From: Hymenopellis radicata
Taxonomy: Eukaryota; Basidiomycota; Agaricomycetes; Agaricales; Physalacriaceae
Direction of reading: 5' to 3'
Length of the DNA: 64,000 bases
Assembly (NCBI GenBank): GCA_015501595.1
Contig: JADNRX010000107.1
Location: 62,001 to 126,000, forward strand
A program made the position numbers and the translations under genes. Shown piece after piece: positions 1-10,742 of the stretch (within the stretch, counting starts at the first letter, position 1; every line of letters begins with the position of its first letter). The notes beneath the pieces were generated by a model. The model worked only from the letters and a program-made list of their open reading frames with translations. It was not told the DNA's origin and did not search any database.

Positions 1-829
1 TAAAGTGTACAGTAACAATCTTCTTCGTAATATCATAAACCTCCTTGACATCTTTCGATAGGGTGTTGGCGGAGATCAGGCGGGCATTCACATTGCACAT
101 CCTGATGATCTTGTGAATGGGCTCATCCTCGGTGATGGCGAAGGAATGTGCATACATGGCAACCTCCTTGACGCGGAGGAGATGCAACCGATCATGAGAG
201 TAGGTCGAACCATGTGCGAAGGAGATGATAGTTCCTTAGCCTCCCCCGCCTAGCACCTTGCACAAGCCGACATGACGCACGAGGTTACTGGTGCTGGCAT
301 CGGTGAACAGCTGGGGAACAGACTCGTTGGCGTTGCTGTAGAACATGTTGAATAATACAAAGAAGATGGACGATGAAAAACCTACTATTTGCATATGAAA
401 CACATACCTCAAGCCTTCTGCCTTTCATTGTACTCAACAATGGATTCCAGAAAGTGCTTGTAGGTCTCGGAAGTCTAGCGCTTAGCCTTTCCAACTAATT
501 AAGAGTGTCAGTATATTATCAAATCTGGAAAGATTGACCTACCGAGCTTAGCCTTCCAATAATCTTCATCGTCCTAGTCGTCCTCAATGTCGATGGGATC
601 CAAGGTGCCGACTGAGGATGTTCCATCATCCAAGCCATCGTCGATGTCCTCCCACTCGTTAGCAAGCCTGCTAGCACCGGCAGACTCCTCCTTTTCACTA
701 GAAACAACCTCGAGCTCGATCTCATCGTCGAAGTTGACAGGTGAGGCAGCCTGGCCACGACCACGACCACGACCACGCCCACGAGCATAAGCATGGCTAC
801 GAGCAGCACCGCGCGCACGAGTAGCTCTA
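1..829 (-). pseudogene. hAT-family transposase N-terminal part, decayed and truncated by the window edge
   Basis: Read on the minus strand, several frames give pieces that look like the N-terminal half of a basidiomycete hAT transposase. The pieces are, in order, an Arg-Gly repeat from a (CCACGA)n tract at 756-785, an acidic stretch ending in many D and E residues, a segment FYSNANESVPQLF followed by STSNLVRHVGLCK that resembles a BED-type finger, then ITEDEPIHKIIRMCN and SANTLSKDVKEVY. The last two motifs are the recognisable hAT signature. The frame is broken by stops (one near 226-228, another near 427-429) and by at least one probable intron. The 5' end meets the MITE that starts at 830. 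The catalytic RNase H-like part would lie beyond position 1. I see no intact reading frame, so this copy cannot be functional as read. Confidence 0.6.
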
Positions 830-1082
830 CTGTACCGTTTCGACCGCATGTTCGCATAACGCGTAACGTGCGGTCGAAAACCTAACTTAGGATAAAGCAT
901 AACGCATCACGGACCTTATTTTCAGGGTCTGTGAGGCTTAAAAAGGAAATTTTCGCTCCCGCCTACGGCGGGAGCATCCAAATATGGTAATTCCGGGTGT
1001 TGTGCCTGGTTACGAACTTGTTTCCTGTAAGTTCGCGGCATAACGCGTCACATGCCGCGAACTTACGGTCGAAACAGTACAG
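830..1082. mobile_element. TA-flanked MITE, copy 1 (253 bp)
   Basis: The element starts CTGTACCGTTTCGACCG and ends with the inverse (gtcgaaacagtacag). It is flanked by TA at 828-829 and 1083-1084. Internally it has the inverted pairs cataacgcgt and gttcgcggcataacgcg. A TA target duplication and CTGTAC terminal repeats suggest mobilisation by a Tc1/mariner or pogo-type transposase. No coding capacity. Related copies lie at 8490-8744, 27300-27541 and 1402-4104 (interrupted). Confidence 0.85.
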
Positions 1083-1401
1083 TATAAGCACCACCTCGGC
1101 CACATTTTGTAGGAGGCTTGGCGGTACCGCCCTTGCCAACAGTATTAGAGCATTTTCATCTTGGAGCCATGGGAAAGGATGATAAAAAATATACGAAAGA
1201 CCTAGCAAATTTATACTGTCTCAATGCTGTCGATTAGAATGAGAAAATTGACCAAACTTACCAGTCTATATGCCACAATAGAGCAAGACATGAGTAGATA
1301 GGTAGACAAGTACCCATGAGTAATCTGCTACTCGCGCAGGTTGCACACAGGTCGCAGGTAGGAGATTTGTGCATTTACACAAGTAGGTACAGGTACTTGT
1401 A

Positions 1402-4104
1402 CTGTAGTCTTTCAACCGCATTTTCACATAACGCGTCATGCAGGTCTGTGAAGCGAAGATCCACATCAGGAAAATGCCCCCCTGATAATGTCCCGAGAAA
1501 GTTTAGATATTTATCGAAATGTGCAGTAGTCTTGCTATCTCTTGTAATTACTGGTAAATCTCAAATATTACTTGAATCAGGCATGACTGCTGTACAATTA
1601 TCAACAGAAATTGAAGAAAGTTGGCAGGTTAGTGTAGAAACTAAGGGCACGGCTTCGACCAAGAACATTTTGACCGCCGATGACCGGGCACTAGCTACCA
1701 CAAGTCCTAATCCGATATGCCATGCATTCCTGGGCCTGCAGTGTGGTGATGCCGAACACATATACATGGGTGGGGAGACGTATACCGAATGGCCCGGTCG
1801 CAAACAATTTCGGCATCGCTGTGATCGACGTCCAGCTCAACCTGTAGCCATCACGTCGTCTCACACAGCGAGCTCTTTGAGCTCGCAACGCCCTCAACAT
1901 TTCTGTATATCGACTTCTTGAGTTAATTGAACGAGCAATTTGAGTGGAAACTCACCTGGGACGCGTTGAACTCGTTTGAAGATGAAGAAGACGGTTTTCA
2001 GCTTCAGTTGGAGAAACTACACTGCGACGTACCTTTGGCCTTTCTGTGGACAATCCCAGTCCATGAATCTTCCGCTCCGGCGCCTCTGAGCGGTATCTTT
2101 CTTCTGACTACGTTTCTGGACAAGCCGAGCGCGATTTGTATCTGAAGTTGAGCTTGGGTGAACCAGGATAAGTTGCTTCACTTCTTGCAAGCACGAAGTA
2201 TGCTTACAAGTGCTGCAGCTAAAGATGACGGTGTCATCCACGAGGAAACTCGGTGCAGATTCGACATTCAGTGAGGGCATGGAGTATGTGAACGTAGTAT
2301 CACAGCTGACGACAAGCTGAGCTTGTCCATAGGGACTACATCAACGGTGAGTAGATGTCGGGTCTCGTCTTCCTGATAACGCTGATGACCAACCTAGAGC
2401 TCGACGCCGTCAGCTCCAAAATCATACTTTGCCTCTGAATGACAAGAACTTGTTAGTCATATAGCCGTAGCAATACCAGCGACGTCGGCGAGGCGGCCAA
2501 CAAGGGCATTAGTTCCGACTGTTTACATATATGCTGAACCAAGCAATAAATTCAAAAGGTGGCAGTTGCAAAGCAAGGTATGAGTAGAAATAATGAGCAA
2601 GATACTCTGCCTTGAATGCGGCAGCCTCGCTGCGGAACAAAGAAACGAAATCACGGAAGTGCGTTTCAAACTCCGCAGCGGACCGTTCGACCCGATAGAG
2701 CCAGATCAAAACGAACCAAGTCCAAACATGGATCAACACCCCTTGTCTTCTTACCACATTACTGAACTCCCCTCTGACTCCCATTTGCCCTGGCATCCGT
2801 GGCACTTGTAGTTATGTTGTGGCTGCATGCCATGTTCAGATACGGCGCGTTTTCTTGCTTTCTGCGCTGTCATTGTAGTGACTTGTGCTGCAGCTTGGCG
2901 AGTTGGACTACGTGACAGGATGCCCGCCAACTCAACAACGACGATGCACCCAAGAATGGCACCTGCCAGCACGCTGTTCGCATAGCGACGACTACGATAG
3001 CTGCGCCTGTGCAACCACGATGAACAAGTCGTCATCGCCCAGGACTCCGACGCTCGACGGGAACCAAGACAACAACGAACGCCATGTCGCCGACACTCAC
3101 CTAGTACTATCTTGATGAGAACGCTCGCCCAGAACCGCAACCACGACCCTTCCCTACATCCCAGACAATCCGCAAAACGACTCCAGTGGCGTCACCACAA
3201 CTATCAGGACGACCCCTACGACACCCGCTAATGATACTTCCCATACCGACGAGGACACCCCGAAGCTGCACGATGACCATAACGATGACAACCCCTGGAC
3301 CAACCGACGACGACGCGCATCCGACCTCCACTTCAATGATGACTTTATATGGACGAGCAGAAGCTTCCTATGAGGATTTCAACCACGCAACTGTAAGCCG
3401 TCCACTCGATGACAACCATTGTGCCTGCTCATAGTGCCCTTTCGTACTTAGGTGCAGATGGCTATACGCACAACGAAGACGCTGCTGCCACATGGCCACC
3501 CTCATAGTTACCAGATCGTGTGTATGTCGTTGACTTGGCGTCTCCCTTGTGTACGGCCGTGGTTGATAGAACTATACCCTGTACTTCTTCCGTCCCGGTC
3601 TCGATCCTTACATAGTCTAGCTGCACCGTCTTTACTCTCATTCAATAAAGCGCCGTTGGGCTACTGTTTACTATCATCTTCTACTTGGGAAATGATTTAA
3701 ATACCTTGGAAATCAAAGAGAAACATTGCGGAATGGGGGCAGAATTGTTGGTAAACCAGCAGTAATAATCGTGATGTGCAGTAAAACTTGAAGGGGACCG
3801 GCGTAATTACTCGACAACTCGGTAAGTCAGATACTTGATGTATTTATCGCACTTTGCGGTATTTAACAGCTAATCATTGGTAACTACCAAAGGACCGTTT
3901 TCCTGATGCAGATACAGCATAACACATCACGGACCCCAAAACTTGTTAGTGTTCGCTTAAATAGGCAATTTTTTCGCTCCAGCGTTAGCCGGAACCTCCA
4001 TATATAGTAATTCAAGTGATTTTTGTGCCTAATGAAGATGTTTATTACATCTTCACAACCATAACACATTACAGCCTGTGAAGATATGGTTGAAAAAGTA
4101 CAGT
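1402..4104. mobile_element. TA-flanked MITE, interrupted copy
   Basis: The left 62 bp (1402-1463, beginning CTGTAGTCTTTCAACCG and containing cataacgcgtcatgc) and the right 196 bp (3909-4104, ending gttgaaaaagtacag) match the two parts of the MITE at 830-1082. TA dinucleotides flank both outer ends (1400-1401 and 4105-4106). Without the material between them the element is 258 bp, the length of its relatives. The intervening 2445 bp is listed separately as an insertion. Confidence 0.75.
1464..3908. mobile_element. 2445-bp insertion with CATCAGGAAAA terminal inverted repeats
   Basis: The segment starts CATCAGGAAAA (1464-1474) and ends TTTTCCTGATG (3898-3908), an 11-bp perfect terminal inverted repeat, and it splits a MITE. 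A CA dinucleotide flanks both sides and could be a 2-bp target duplication. Inside I find only short unrecognised open frames, for example 1316-1921 (+, which begins outside) and 2509-2805 (-). No transposase is visible, so it is either non-autonomous or decayed. The class cannot be named from the termini alone. Confidence 0.55.
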
Positions 4105-4173
4105 ATAGGTTTAACTGGCATAATATTATAGAAGTAAGCTTAATTATAGATGATATATGATTCAATATAGCTT

Positions 4174-4315
4174 AAAGAAGATATAAGAATGATGTTTTAC
4201 CTTAATTAAAGGTAATACAAGTGAGTTATCCTGAGTTATTGCTCAAAGAAGATATAAGAATGATGTTTTACCTTAATTAAAGGTAATGCAAGTGAGTTAT
4301 CCTGAGTTATTGCTC
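4174..4315. repeat. 71-bp direct tandem duplication
   Basis: Two nearly identical 71-bp units (4174-4244 and 4245-4315) begin aaagaagatataagaatgat and contain ccttaattaaagg. They differ at about one base. The region is AT-rich and non-coding. Confidence 0.85.
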
Positions 4316-6407
4316 AAAACTCATTAAAAACCCGTGTATTCACAGGTTTTAACCCACGGATTGCAGATTTTTGACAGGTCGCAGGTCTGGGAAGTTGCTG
4401 TAGGTACCCGTGAGGCAGGTAGGCAAAAAACCCGAGTCCCGACTCGTGGCATGCTCTACGCCACAAAGGGATATAATCGATAGTATCGTCCATCGATATG
4501 TGAGCCATATGGCGAGGCCCCGTTATCCAGCCTCCTCAGACTGTCTGGGAAGAATAATCATGACAAACCAGCATGAGACGGAATTTCACGCACAAGGGAA
4601 GATAGACGTGTAATCTACAAATGGAGCAATATTAGCTAGGGAAAAGACAGTAAAACAAAATGAGACATACGGCGTCCAATAACAGTATATACACAAATTG
4701 ATAAGTCGAGGTCCAGAGTCGTCCGACATCTGCAAGACTAACAAAAACTGCTGACAATCGTCAGACAGAAGGAACTGACGATCATTAGATTCCTGTAGAT
4801 ATCCGAGCCCGAGCGTCGTCCGGTCCTCTAGTGACACCTGGCATGGCTGCCTGATATTTGTCAGAGCAGCAGAGCCTGACAATCGTCAGGCTCTCGACAT
4901 GCAAGTGCCGCCAGTCCTACCATTATGGTGGGAGCGAACAGAGTAACAATTAACGTAACTCTGCATTATGTCTCTGCAAAGCGTGACACAAACACTATGC
5001 CCGAGATCGCCGGTTAAAGCAAGAATAGTAATTTCGAATGAGAAATTACACTCGCACACCAGTAATCGCAGTGTAGAAAATCAAGTAATATTAAGTACTA
5101 ATTATGCAGATGCACCATCCCCAGTTAAACCAAGAAATACAGCAGAATGAGTCCCAATATCCTTAATCTCAATATGAGTCCCTTCCTTCATCCCAAGATC
5201 CCTCTCGTCGGTAAGCTAGTAAGTCAGATTGTCAGTGCACAATCGAAGAGGATCAACTCGGCAACAAACCTTAATCTTGCGCGCCCATTGGGCGACTTGA
5301 AGGGCTAGTGCAATAATGGATGCATTGTTTTAGTGTGCAGCGTGTTAACGGTGGATGAACACGCCGCAAAGGCTCACATGCGCCCTTTCCGCAATGAAGT
5401 TGCAGAAGAATGAACTGCCTTCGTATTCTGAGAGTGACATTATTGAGGTTGCATTATCATCGAAGGGGAACTCCTCATAATGTTCTGAATAGCAACATCA
5501 GATAGGACATGTTTGAATTAATGAAATACAAATAAACTGGCAAATGGAGCAATGCACGATAATGAATATAAGTACGGTCCGGAACACATGCATATGACTG
5601 CTCGCGGATGTCCTGAGAAATGGCGACGAAAAGGTCAATTATGATGAAAGTGATCTCACAACGCTGAGTAACTCACCGTAAGACAATGGTGGACTAGGCA
5701 GTTCCCGTACTGTATGAATCAGATGTTTATGATGTTGACCTTCGAATTGTCACATCATTACGCGCCCCTCATGACCCAACGTCCCGCCACGCCGCCAACC
5801 ATCCTGCCCAAATGTAATGTTGGAAAACCGCGAGGGGCAAATAAAGAATAGATAATTCTGTTCACTCTGGAGCACCAGTACTATCCATACGAGTGCTCCA
5901 GGCCGTAGGTAGAGGCTGGCCAACAGAAATGCTTAATGGTGGAATTGTAAAACTTAAAATATTCACCGTGGATGAACGGCGGGCTCGATGGCCTTGAGAC
6001 CACGTCATAATTCTTGAATAGATGTGAATCTTCGATTCGTCGTGTCGTTACCCGTCCGTGTCCTGGAATCCCGCTCTGCCGCCACCAATCCCGCCGACTC
6101 GATATTGGCATGACGGGCTAGATAAGATTCTTTAGAACAAAAAGCAGAGGAAGGATAAGGACTTACCATAGAACAGATGTATTGAAAGATCTTGTTTAAA
6201 TCTGCAAAGGCAGATTAGAACAAACAAGTTATTTTTGAGAGGTTACAAAACTCAAAATACTCATCGTGGATGGATGGCGGCCTCGATGGTCTTAGGACCA
6301 GGTCAAAAATAGAGCCACTGACGACCATCAGATGGCGGCGGTTGACAGTCGTTAATCCGCAGATAGAGTGCAGCAAGTTCTTGTGGGCGCGTAGGAGGCG
6401 GTTGACC
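4316..6407. other. Degenerate repeat-derived intergenic region
   Basis: No gene is supported. The segment contains TGAC-type palindromes (gctgacaatcgtcag near 4740; gcctgacaatcgtcaggc near 4876). It also contains a diverged internal duplication: the stretch around 5930-6130 resembles both 5640-5870 and 6230-6310, sharing a 'gtggatgaacggcgggctcgatgg'-like core in altered form. Short minus-strand frames at 5881-6111 and 6215-6412 share RPS-PP-IH-EYF-F residues, which reflects this duplication and not a recognised protein. Confidence 0.5.
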
Positions 6408-6415
6408 GACATAAG

Positions 6416-7660
6416 TAGAGTCTGCCACGGATCGGGTAAATCGGCGGATATCCGCTACCCGATCCTCTACCTGATCCGTGGATCGGATCGGAAAAACGCG
6501 ATCTGATCTGTACGATCCGAATCGCGGCACGGGTCACGGTCTGGCTGAGGTGTGCACGGATATCCATGCCAACGATCCGTACATGATCCGTGCTCTCAGA
6601 TACTTGCACATCATATTTTTTGATGATTTTTACAATTTTGTTTGACCACAAACGGCCGCAACGTCACCTAGAAATGATGTTGCGTCAAATTTTCCTGATC
6701 GCCGAGCTGGCCGAGCCTGCCGGCAATTGCCGGATAAGCATCGATCACCTCAGATGCTTGCTCTTTCCCTCCTCCCACCACAGCACAATCATAAGATCGT
6801 GCTCGTCGGCCCCAGAACTTTTTCTGGAGCTTCTCCAGCCTGTTATCTGTATGTTTTTGCTGTGCGGTTTGGCTTCATGCCGACCGCTACGCCCTCGGAT
6901 ACATTCCGGGGCAATTTATGGTGCTCGTCTTCATGACGGCACCTTTTCTATGAGGATTGCTGCTTTACGACGGCAGCACGACACCCACCACCCGCTGGAG
7001 TGCCTTGCAATAGGGCTGGATGATACGGAAGGCTGTTGCTACGGCCACGACGCCCCAGCAACAGGCCCCAAGAATGGGCAGCAGGCGACAAACCACGACA
7101 CCGATGGCCTTCAAGAGCACACCAGAACGATAGGAGACTGCTGGAGAGTAGGCCTGAGGAGCGGCGGTGGCGGTTATACGGGCGCGGCGCGTCTGCAGAC
7201 AACGCCGCGCCGCCAGGTGTATATTTCATATTGGTGTACTCGAACGACACCATTAATTGGTTCGATGCAGGCATTTATCTTCATGAAGATCTGGATCGGG
7301 TTTGTTAGATGTGCTTCAGATTCTGCGGTACGTATTGCATGCCTTCTACACTAACCAATTGATATAGTTCTCTCTTTTACCTACCCAGATCTTACCCCTC
7401 CACTCCCCATCCACTACTCTTTCGTCGTCGGTATGCGCGTCGCTCTATTGAGCATCGCGCGCCGTGTTGAAAAAACTTCATTCCCAGCACGAGTATCCGC
7501 GGATCAGAACTGTGACTCGATCCGCGGATCAAGTCGCCATACGGATCGGATCTGTACGCGATCCGGATCGTTGTACGGATTACGGTCGTGGCTTTGGGAG
7601 GTCGGATAACCGTGCAACGGATCGCGGATCGATTCGGTTCGCGATCCGTGGCAGTCTCTA
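6416..7660. mobile_element. Non-autonomous hAT-type element, 1245 bp, with GATC-rich palindromic ends
   Basis: Terminal inverted repeats are TAGAGTCTGCCACGGATCG at the left and the inverse of TAGAGACTGCCACGGATCG at the right. A perfect 8-bp target duplication GACATAAG lies at 6408-6415 and 7661-7668. TAGAG ends plus an 8-bp duplication are hallmarks of the hAT superfamily. About 180 bp at each end is packed with GGATCGGATC and ATCCGCGGAT type palindromes. The core (about 6600-7300) begins with an A/T-rich stretch, then 'cgatcgccgagctggccgag', then 'gcggtttggcttc...ccctcggatacattccggggc'. It is homologous to the core of the element at 16624-17954. Open frames inside (for example 6590-7354) are unrecognised and probably not genes. 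Confidence 0.85.
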
Positions 7661-7668
7661 GACATAAG

Positions 7669-8489
7669 AGGAGACTTCAGAGAGATAACGGAGACATAAC
7701 AAGCGCCATTGAGAAACACGATGCCACTGACGACTGTCAGATGGCGGCGGTTGACAATTGTCAATCCGCAAGATCAGAGTTGATGAGAGAGAGAGCGCAA
7801 CCTTAATGAGAATGTGATCGCATGGCGTGGCTGTGCCTTGAGTTTATACACTAAGCTTGTATAATACAAGTGCTTCTTCCCTCTGTCCAAGTTCCCTCTG
7901 TCTCTGTGTCGGCCTCCTCTCTATCTCGTTGCTCGTTGTTGTCGTTCTCATCATTCTGCTCGCCGTCATATGCTCAAGTGCCGTTAGCTTTTCTTATTTT
8001 CGTGAACTTTTGTAAGTAGATTTCTTTTTATTGTTCCCTCTTATTTCCCTTTTCTCTGCGGATTGACGATTGTCAACTGCCGCCATCTGACGATCGTCAG
8101 TGGTTTTTTTTCCCTTGAATTTTCCCTTTGCAATTCGGCAGCGCCTTTGGCGAATTGATGATCGTCAACCGCTGCCATCTAACAATTGTTAGTGGCATCA
8201 ATTGCTTCGATGGCACTTGCACATATGTACTCTGCGCCAAATTGTCGTGGGGCCGTGGATGGGCCTATGTTCAAGGTGACGCGTTGTACTGACTGGACTT
8301 TGAGTTCAGACAATGTGTCTGATTTTCGGATACGCGCCTCTCTATTCTTTGCGCTGATTTACAGCTTTGATTGGTAGATATGGGCTACCACACCGACCTT
8401 TTGGCTAATCCGAAGCTATTGATTGCATGCTTTTCGCCATCTGAATGTAAGTGGTGTTTCGCATTCACCCAGCAACATTTACTAATATA
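7669..8489. other. Intergenic region with repeated TGAC-N-GTCA palindromes
   Basis: No gene is supported. The module 'cactgacga-tgtcagatggcggcggttgaca-ttgtcaatccgca' occurs at about 7721-7773. It also occurs, outside the hAT element, at about 6314-6364, and in inverse form at about 8058-8110 with a weaker repeat at 8154-8195. Each module holds two imperfect 12-14-bp palindromes centred on GACGATCGTC or GACAATTGTC. Confidence 0.6.
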
Positions 8490-8744
8490 CTGTACTATTA
8501 CGACCTAGTCTTCATGGGGCGTTACTCGTTATGCATACTCTTCATAGATGTTGCTCTTCATTCAGGGTCCAATTTCTTTATATGAGCAGGCGAGATCAGC
8601 GGCAATAGTCGCCGCTCCTAAAAATTTCCTTTTTAGGCCTTACCTGGGGCTCAATTTTGGCCGTTACGCATTATGGTAGCCTCAACTCTTCATTTCACAG
8701 GCCTCCATTACGAGTTATGCAAAGACTAGGTTGTAATAGTACAG
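8490..8744. mobile_element. TA-flanked MITE, diverged copy (255 bp)
   Basis: The element starts CTGTACTATTACGACCTAGTC and ends GACTAGGTTGTAATAGTACAG, with TA at 8488-8489 and 8745-8746. The terminal inverted repeat runs about 21 bp. Length and end structure match the MITE at 830-1082, but the interior has diverged. It still carries 'cgttactcgttatgc' and 'cgagttatgc' as an internal inverted pair. Confidence 0.85.
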
Positions 8745-8960
8745 TACGCCACAGCAATCACTGCTCTCGATGGCCGCTATGGAGCCATTCTGCCCCATGC
8801 CCCAGCCATCATCACAATACCGAATGCCTCTTGGCTTCCTCTCCCACCTTGCACAGCAACCCAGATTGTACAACGGCGCGCCGACTTTCGCTATGGTTGC
8901 GAAGATCCTATACTCTTCCCTCAAATGGCGGTTTATGAGGCTCCTCATCTGCCTTGTATC

Positions 8961-9533
8961 TTAAGGTATCGCCCTCCCTCTGATCTTGGCAGTGAGCTTG
9001 ACTCGCTTTGGGTGGATCCAATGCCCGTAATCGATTAGGTGGAGGACTTGACATTTCGATGAGGATTCGAGTGGGCGAGCACCATTTTCTCTTCTAGATT
9101 GATCTCCAGTTTCACCTACCTTTGCAACTGTTTTGAAACTGGCAGCCTTGATGCTAATATCATGGCTATCTACAATACCGAGGCCACCAAACTGTCTCTC
9201 ATATCCACTAACCTTCGTTTCCTCTATCAACCATTTGGCCGCTTCTCCCTACTCCTCTGCGACTACCAGTGCACTGCCCTGGAGCTCGTCGCAATATACG
9301 CCTATCACACCATCGTCGAGTGGTGTAACCTCCCTCCTTACCGAAAAACCTGACTTACACGATGATTTCATGGGTGCATCACTTACGACCTTGCCCTCGT
9401 GAACCTTTACATATGTATTGGTGTGCCAGTCTGGCTTATTCGCCCTACCAAAGATCTTGGGAGTGTACACATGGATGAACTGCGTACCCTCATGGATCCC
9501 CAGAATAGCACCGTGACAGCAATCTGTCCACAA
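8961..9533 (-). pseudogene. Unrecognised open frame with one in-frame stop
   Basis: On the minus strand one continuous frame of about 190 codons is interrupted only by a TAG at about 9246-9248. The residues before the stop (HGAILGIHEGTQFIHVYTPK, TNTYVKVHEGKVVSD) and after it (GEAAKWLIEETKVSGYERQF, GLGIVDSHDISIKAASFKTV) read like ordinary protein. I do not recognise a family. It could be a decayed gene, an exon pair around a cryptic intron, or chance. The frame is the same on both sides of the stop, which favours a single point nonsense mutation. Confidence 0.35.
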
Positions 9534-9783
9534 TTTCCTGATGTCTTGTAGGAGGAAGATGCCTCATCGAACGAGAAGTATGCCTGTCTACGAAGGGTGG
9601 CGGAGAGGAGTCAAGGCAACTTTCGCTCTCCCATGACTATGCCTTTCTTCGCTATTGCCCGCCCGACCATTCCTCTTCCTAGTGCTTCGACTTCGACTTG
9701 TCCTACTGCCTCACGCGCCAAAGGCAAGGGCAAGGGCAATACCAGTATATTTTTCTTCTTGTTCTTTGATCTATTTAAACTGA

Positions 9784-10615
9784 TTGAATTCAACCAGTGA
9801 CAAAAAAACTCGTTTATCCGGTTCACACTCTTCTTTCGCTAATCTCTCTGCCTGGCTCGCCACTGCCGAATTGATTAACGAGGAGAGCTATGCCTGTTCT
9901 GAAAAACCAGCTGAGCAGTACTTCCTCCCCCAGCCGCAAATGTTTACCAATGTTGGGCAGCCGGCGAAATTACTGGAAATGCTTCAGAAGTGGCTAAGGA
10001 TATGGCCTGTTGCGATCGGTGTGGCTCAGTTGAACTCCCCGCACGTCATGTCGCATCAGGCGTGGCAGGAGTGGATCAACACATGCGTGGTGCTGCTGAT
10101 GTCAAGGATATGACTCGCCATAGATGGCGGCATCAGGCTTGGAAAGAAGAGGTTGACAAGCTGGTGACGGCAGCAGAGACGGAGATAACGGTTGAGTTGC
10201 TGGAGGTTGGGATGTGGAATGGGCGGCCCTTGACATCGACAACAACTGAGAATGGAAAACACGATGTTTTGGAGATTGTGTGGGAGGCGAATGAGCTCGC
10301 GTTTCGAATGGAGTTGGAGCATGTGGACAGCCGGAAGTTCATGCAGGCCGTGTCTCTTTGTTTCCCCCTCGGTGATGCGCCTCTCGGTCTGGTTGATCTC
10401 GGTCAGGCAAATCAAGAACTTGCAGACCCGGATTGGTGGAGTCGAGCCCAGTTCGTATATGCGCTGAAGAAGGTTATGGACTTGTGGCGCATTTCATCAC
10501 CATATCCTGCACCAGATTCTGATGTGCAGTTTGGCAAGACGGGGTTCACACGAGAGGAAATAGAAGCGTTCACAGCTATCATCTTCGCACACTATATCGG
10601 AAACTTCTTCCAGGT
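9784..10615 (+). pseudogene. Hypothetical protein gene, frameshifted and cut by a transposon
   Basis: Two overlapping frames appear to be parts of one protein. The first (from 9784) reads MNSTSDKKTRLSGSHSSF through MFTNVGQPAKLLEMLQKWLR to HQAWQEWINT. The second continues from about 10080 with VKDMTRHRWRHQAWKEEVDK to EIEAFTAIIFAHYIGNFFQ. The change of frame near 10080-10110 implies an indel. The protein-like frame ends where a TAGAGACCTCAAC transposon end begins at 10616. Conserved-looking W, R and charged residues suggest a formerly real gene. I cannot name its family or function. Confidence 0.45.
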
Positions 10616-10742
10616 TAGAGACCTCAACAACTCAAATCTGGATCAGATCCGCGATCCATCATGTGAGTACCCGTAGCCAAAAGCGCCGATCCGTGATCCT
10701 TATGTGATCTGACCCGCCACGAATCGACGGATCAGATGGATC

